Assembly: GCA_947631075.1 (NCBI GenBank) | Contig: CANRJU010000011.1 | Coordinates: 1 to 23,142 of the forward strand | Source: an uncultured Lachnospiraceae bacterium | Lineage (GTDB): Bacteria > Bacillota > Clostridia > Lachnospirales > Lachnospiraceae | DNA length: 23,142 bases | Direction: 5' to 3' | Shown here: in pieces, positions 22,319 to 23,142 of the stretch | Numbering within the stretch: position 1 is the first letter of the stretch | Layout: the number at the start of each line of letters is the position of its first letter | Translations under genes and position numbers: made by a program | The notes under the pieces: model-generated | What the model was told of the DNA's origin: nothing | The model's database searches: none | Seen by the model: the letters and a program-made list of their open reading frames with translations, nothing else

Positions 22319-23142
22319 CTGTCGCCTTTCTATCTGCTGTCTCTCTGTCTGCTGTCTTTTTATCTGCTGCCCCGCCATCCACTCCTTTTCGGTGGGACGC
22401 CTTTCTGAATTCCGTCTCAAAATCCGGCGCGTAGAGCCTTGACCTTTTGGCCTCCCGGCGGCCCACCGCCTCGCCCACCAGCACAACGGCTGTCTTTGTA
22501 ATGCCATATTTTTCCCCGGTCTCCGCCAGTGTCCCCACCGTGCACGCGCAGGCTTTCTCCTCCGGCCAGGTGGCCTTGTACACAAGCGCCGCAGGCGTGC
22601 TGCTCTCATATCCCCCCGCCATCAGACGCTCGCTCAGCTCCCCCAGCATCCCGGCGCTCAGATAAATGGCCATGGACGCCTGATGAGAGGCCAGGCTCTC
22701 AATGCTCTCCCTCTCCGGCACCCCGGTCCGCCCCTCCATCCGGGTTATGATGAGGGACTGGGAGACGTCCGGCAGCGTATACTCCAGATTCAGCGAGGCC
22801 GCCGCCCCAAAACACGCGCTAACCCCCGGACAGCTCTCGTAGGCAATTCCCCGCCGATCCAGCTCATCCATCTGCTCCCTGACCGCCCCGTAAATACTGG
22901 GCTCCCCGGTGTGGAGCCGCACCGTGGTCCTTCCCTGCGCCTCGCCCCGTTCCATGATCTCCAGTATCTCCTCCAGAATCATCCTTGAACTGTCGTATAT
23001 CTGGCAGTCCTCTTTCGCGTATTGCAAAAGCTGTGCTTTGTATTCGCCGTATGGTTTCATCTCCGACGGCGCGGCAGGTGCAAGCTGTCCCGAAACTGCG
23101 CCGTACTCCGACGGCTCAAAATACGGATCCTGAGTCATATAC
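22305..23142 (-). CDS. cbiF: precorrin-4/cobalt-precorrin-4 C11-methyltransferase (partial, runs off the window)
   Basis: A SAM-dependent methylase. The frame is open to the window edge, and family members begin about 40 residues earlier with the GAGPGAxDLIT loop, so the true start lies outside. Signatures present: YAKEDCQIYDSS, TVRLHTGEPSIYGAVREQMD, CPGVSACFGAAASLNLEYTL, ITRMEGRTGVPERE and YKATWPEEKACACTVGTL. The segment before LLQYAKEDC (EPSEYGAVSGQLAPAAPS..) is not typical and looks like an insertion. The C-terminus carries a repetitive hydrophilic tail (ADKKTADRETADRKATDDET) encoded by 15-bp repeats. Confidence 0.9.
   Translation of the reverse strand, partial: YMTQDPYFEPSEYGAVSGQLAPAAPSEMKPYGEYKAQLLQYAKEDCQIYDSSRMILEEILEIMERGEAQGRTTVRLHTGEPSIYGAVREQMDELDRRGIAYESCPGVSACFGAAASLNLEYTLPDVSQSLIITRMEGRTGVPERESIESLASHQASMAIYLSAGMLGELSERLMAGGYESSTPAALVYKATWPEEKACACTVGTLAETGEKYGITKTAVVLVGEAVGRREAKRSRLYAPDFETEFRKASHRKGVDGGAADKKTADRETADRKATDDET
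22326..22370 (-). repeat. 15-bp degenerate tandem repeats at the cbiF 3' end
   Basis: Three units (22326-22340, 22341-22355, 22356-22370) share CT(t/c)TCTATCTGCTGT-like sequence, with a partial fourth at 22316-22325. They encode the five-residue repeats ADKKT, ADRET and ADRKA. The last one ends just before the cbiG start and contains its SD. Confidence 0.7.

Noticed and set aside
21780..22442. 220-codon plus-strand open frame opposite cbiG and the cbiF end
   Set aside because: It is a mirror frame of two well-recognised genes.
22319..22609. 97-codon N-terminal extension of cbiG
   Set aside because: It overlaps the cbiF coding region and has Arg-rich shadow composition. The ATG at 22318 has its own SD and matches the family start.

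Overview
The window looks like chromosomal DNA of an anaerobic Firmicute, most likely a Lachnospiraceae-type Clostridium relative. This rests on AGGAGG-type Shine-Dalgarno (SD) sites, TTGACA-17-TATAAT promoters, an IscR/CymR-like Rrf2 regulator, clostridial LarE and siroheme sulfite-reductase-like proteins, and the anaerobic (CbiG-type) cobalamin pathway. The assignment comes from recalled protein-family resemblance, not from a database search.

Layout. (1) 1-2285, plus strand: a gene remnant, two small membrane proteins and a frameshifted gene, ending in a strong bidirectional terminator. An orphan minus-strand promoter fires into that terminator and would make an RNA of about 95 nt. (2) 2462-8512, mostly minus strand: a sulfur-metabolism neighbourhood. 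LarE, CysK and an Rrf2 regulator look intact. ThiF/MoeB, the sulfite-reductase-like protein, ThiS, an HD hydrolase, a PatB/MalY-type lyase and a cystathionine-synthase-type enzyme are each reduced to their two ends or fused by internal deletions. A tRNA-Cys(GCA)-like gene lies between cysK and rrf2 on the same strand. An autoregulated XRE-ImmA/IrrE pair is inserted on the plus strand. (3) 8633-9636: a second Rrf2 regulator and a cupin protein, with three copies of a TGTAAT-N7-ATTACA operator. (4) 9757-10838: a multipass membrane protein, the N-terminal stub of a radical SAM gene, and a promoter/operator/leader/SD that leads only to ATG-TAA. (5) 10839-16122, minus strand: two AAA-type (DUF4143-like) ATPases, a leucine-rich-repeat-like protein and an AlbA_2/HATPase regulator, with a 20-bp tandem repeat array in a promoter and a 12-bp coding repeat. 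(6) 16346-23142, minus strand: a tightly overlapped cobalamin operon, in transcription order cobM/cbiF (cut by the window edge), cbiG, cbiH, a trifunctional cbiJ-cbiE-cbiT fusion, cbiA and a YczE-like membrane protein.

How it fits together. The cobalamin operon looks fully functional and covers part of corrin-ring methylation, reduction and amidation. In the sulfur block, cysteine synthesis (CysK) and its probable regulator survive, while the sulfur-carrier branch (sulfite-reductase-like, ThiS, ThiF) and the transsulfuration/lyase branch are decayed. The most unusual element is the tRNA-Cys-like RNA: it sits 13 nt after cysK, has G instead of U at the discriminator position, encodes no CCA and is followed by seven T residues.
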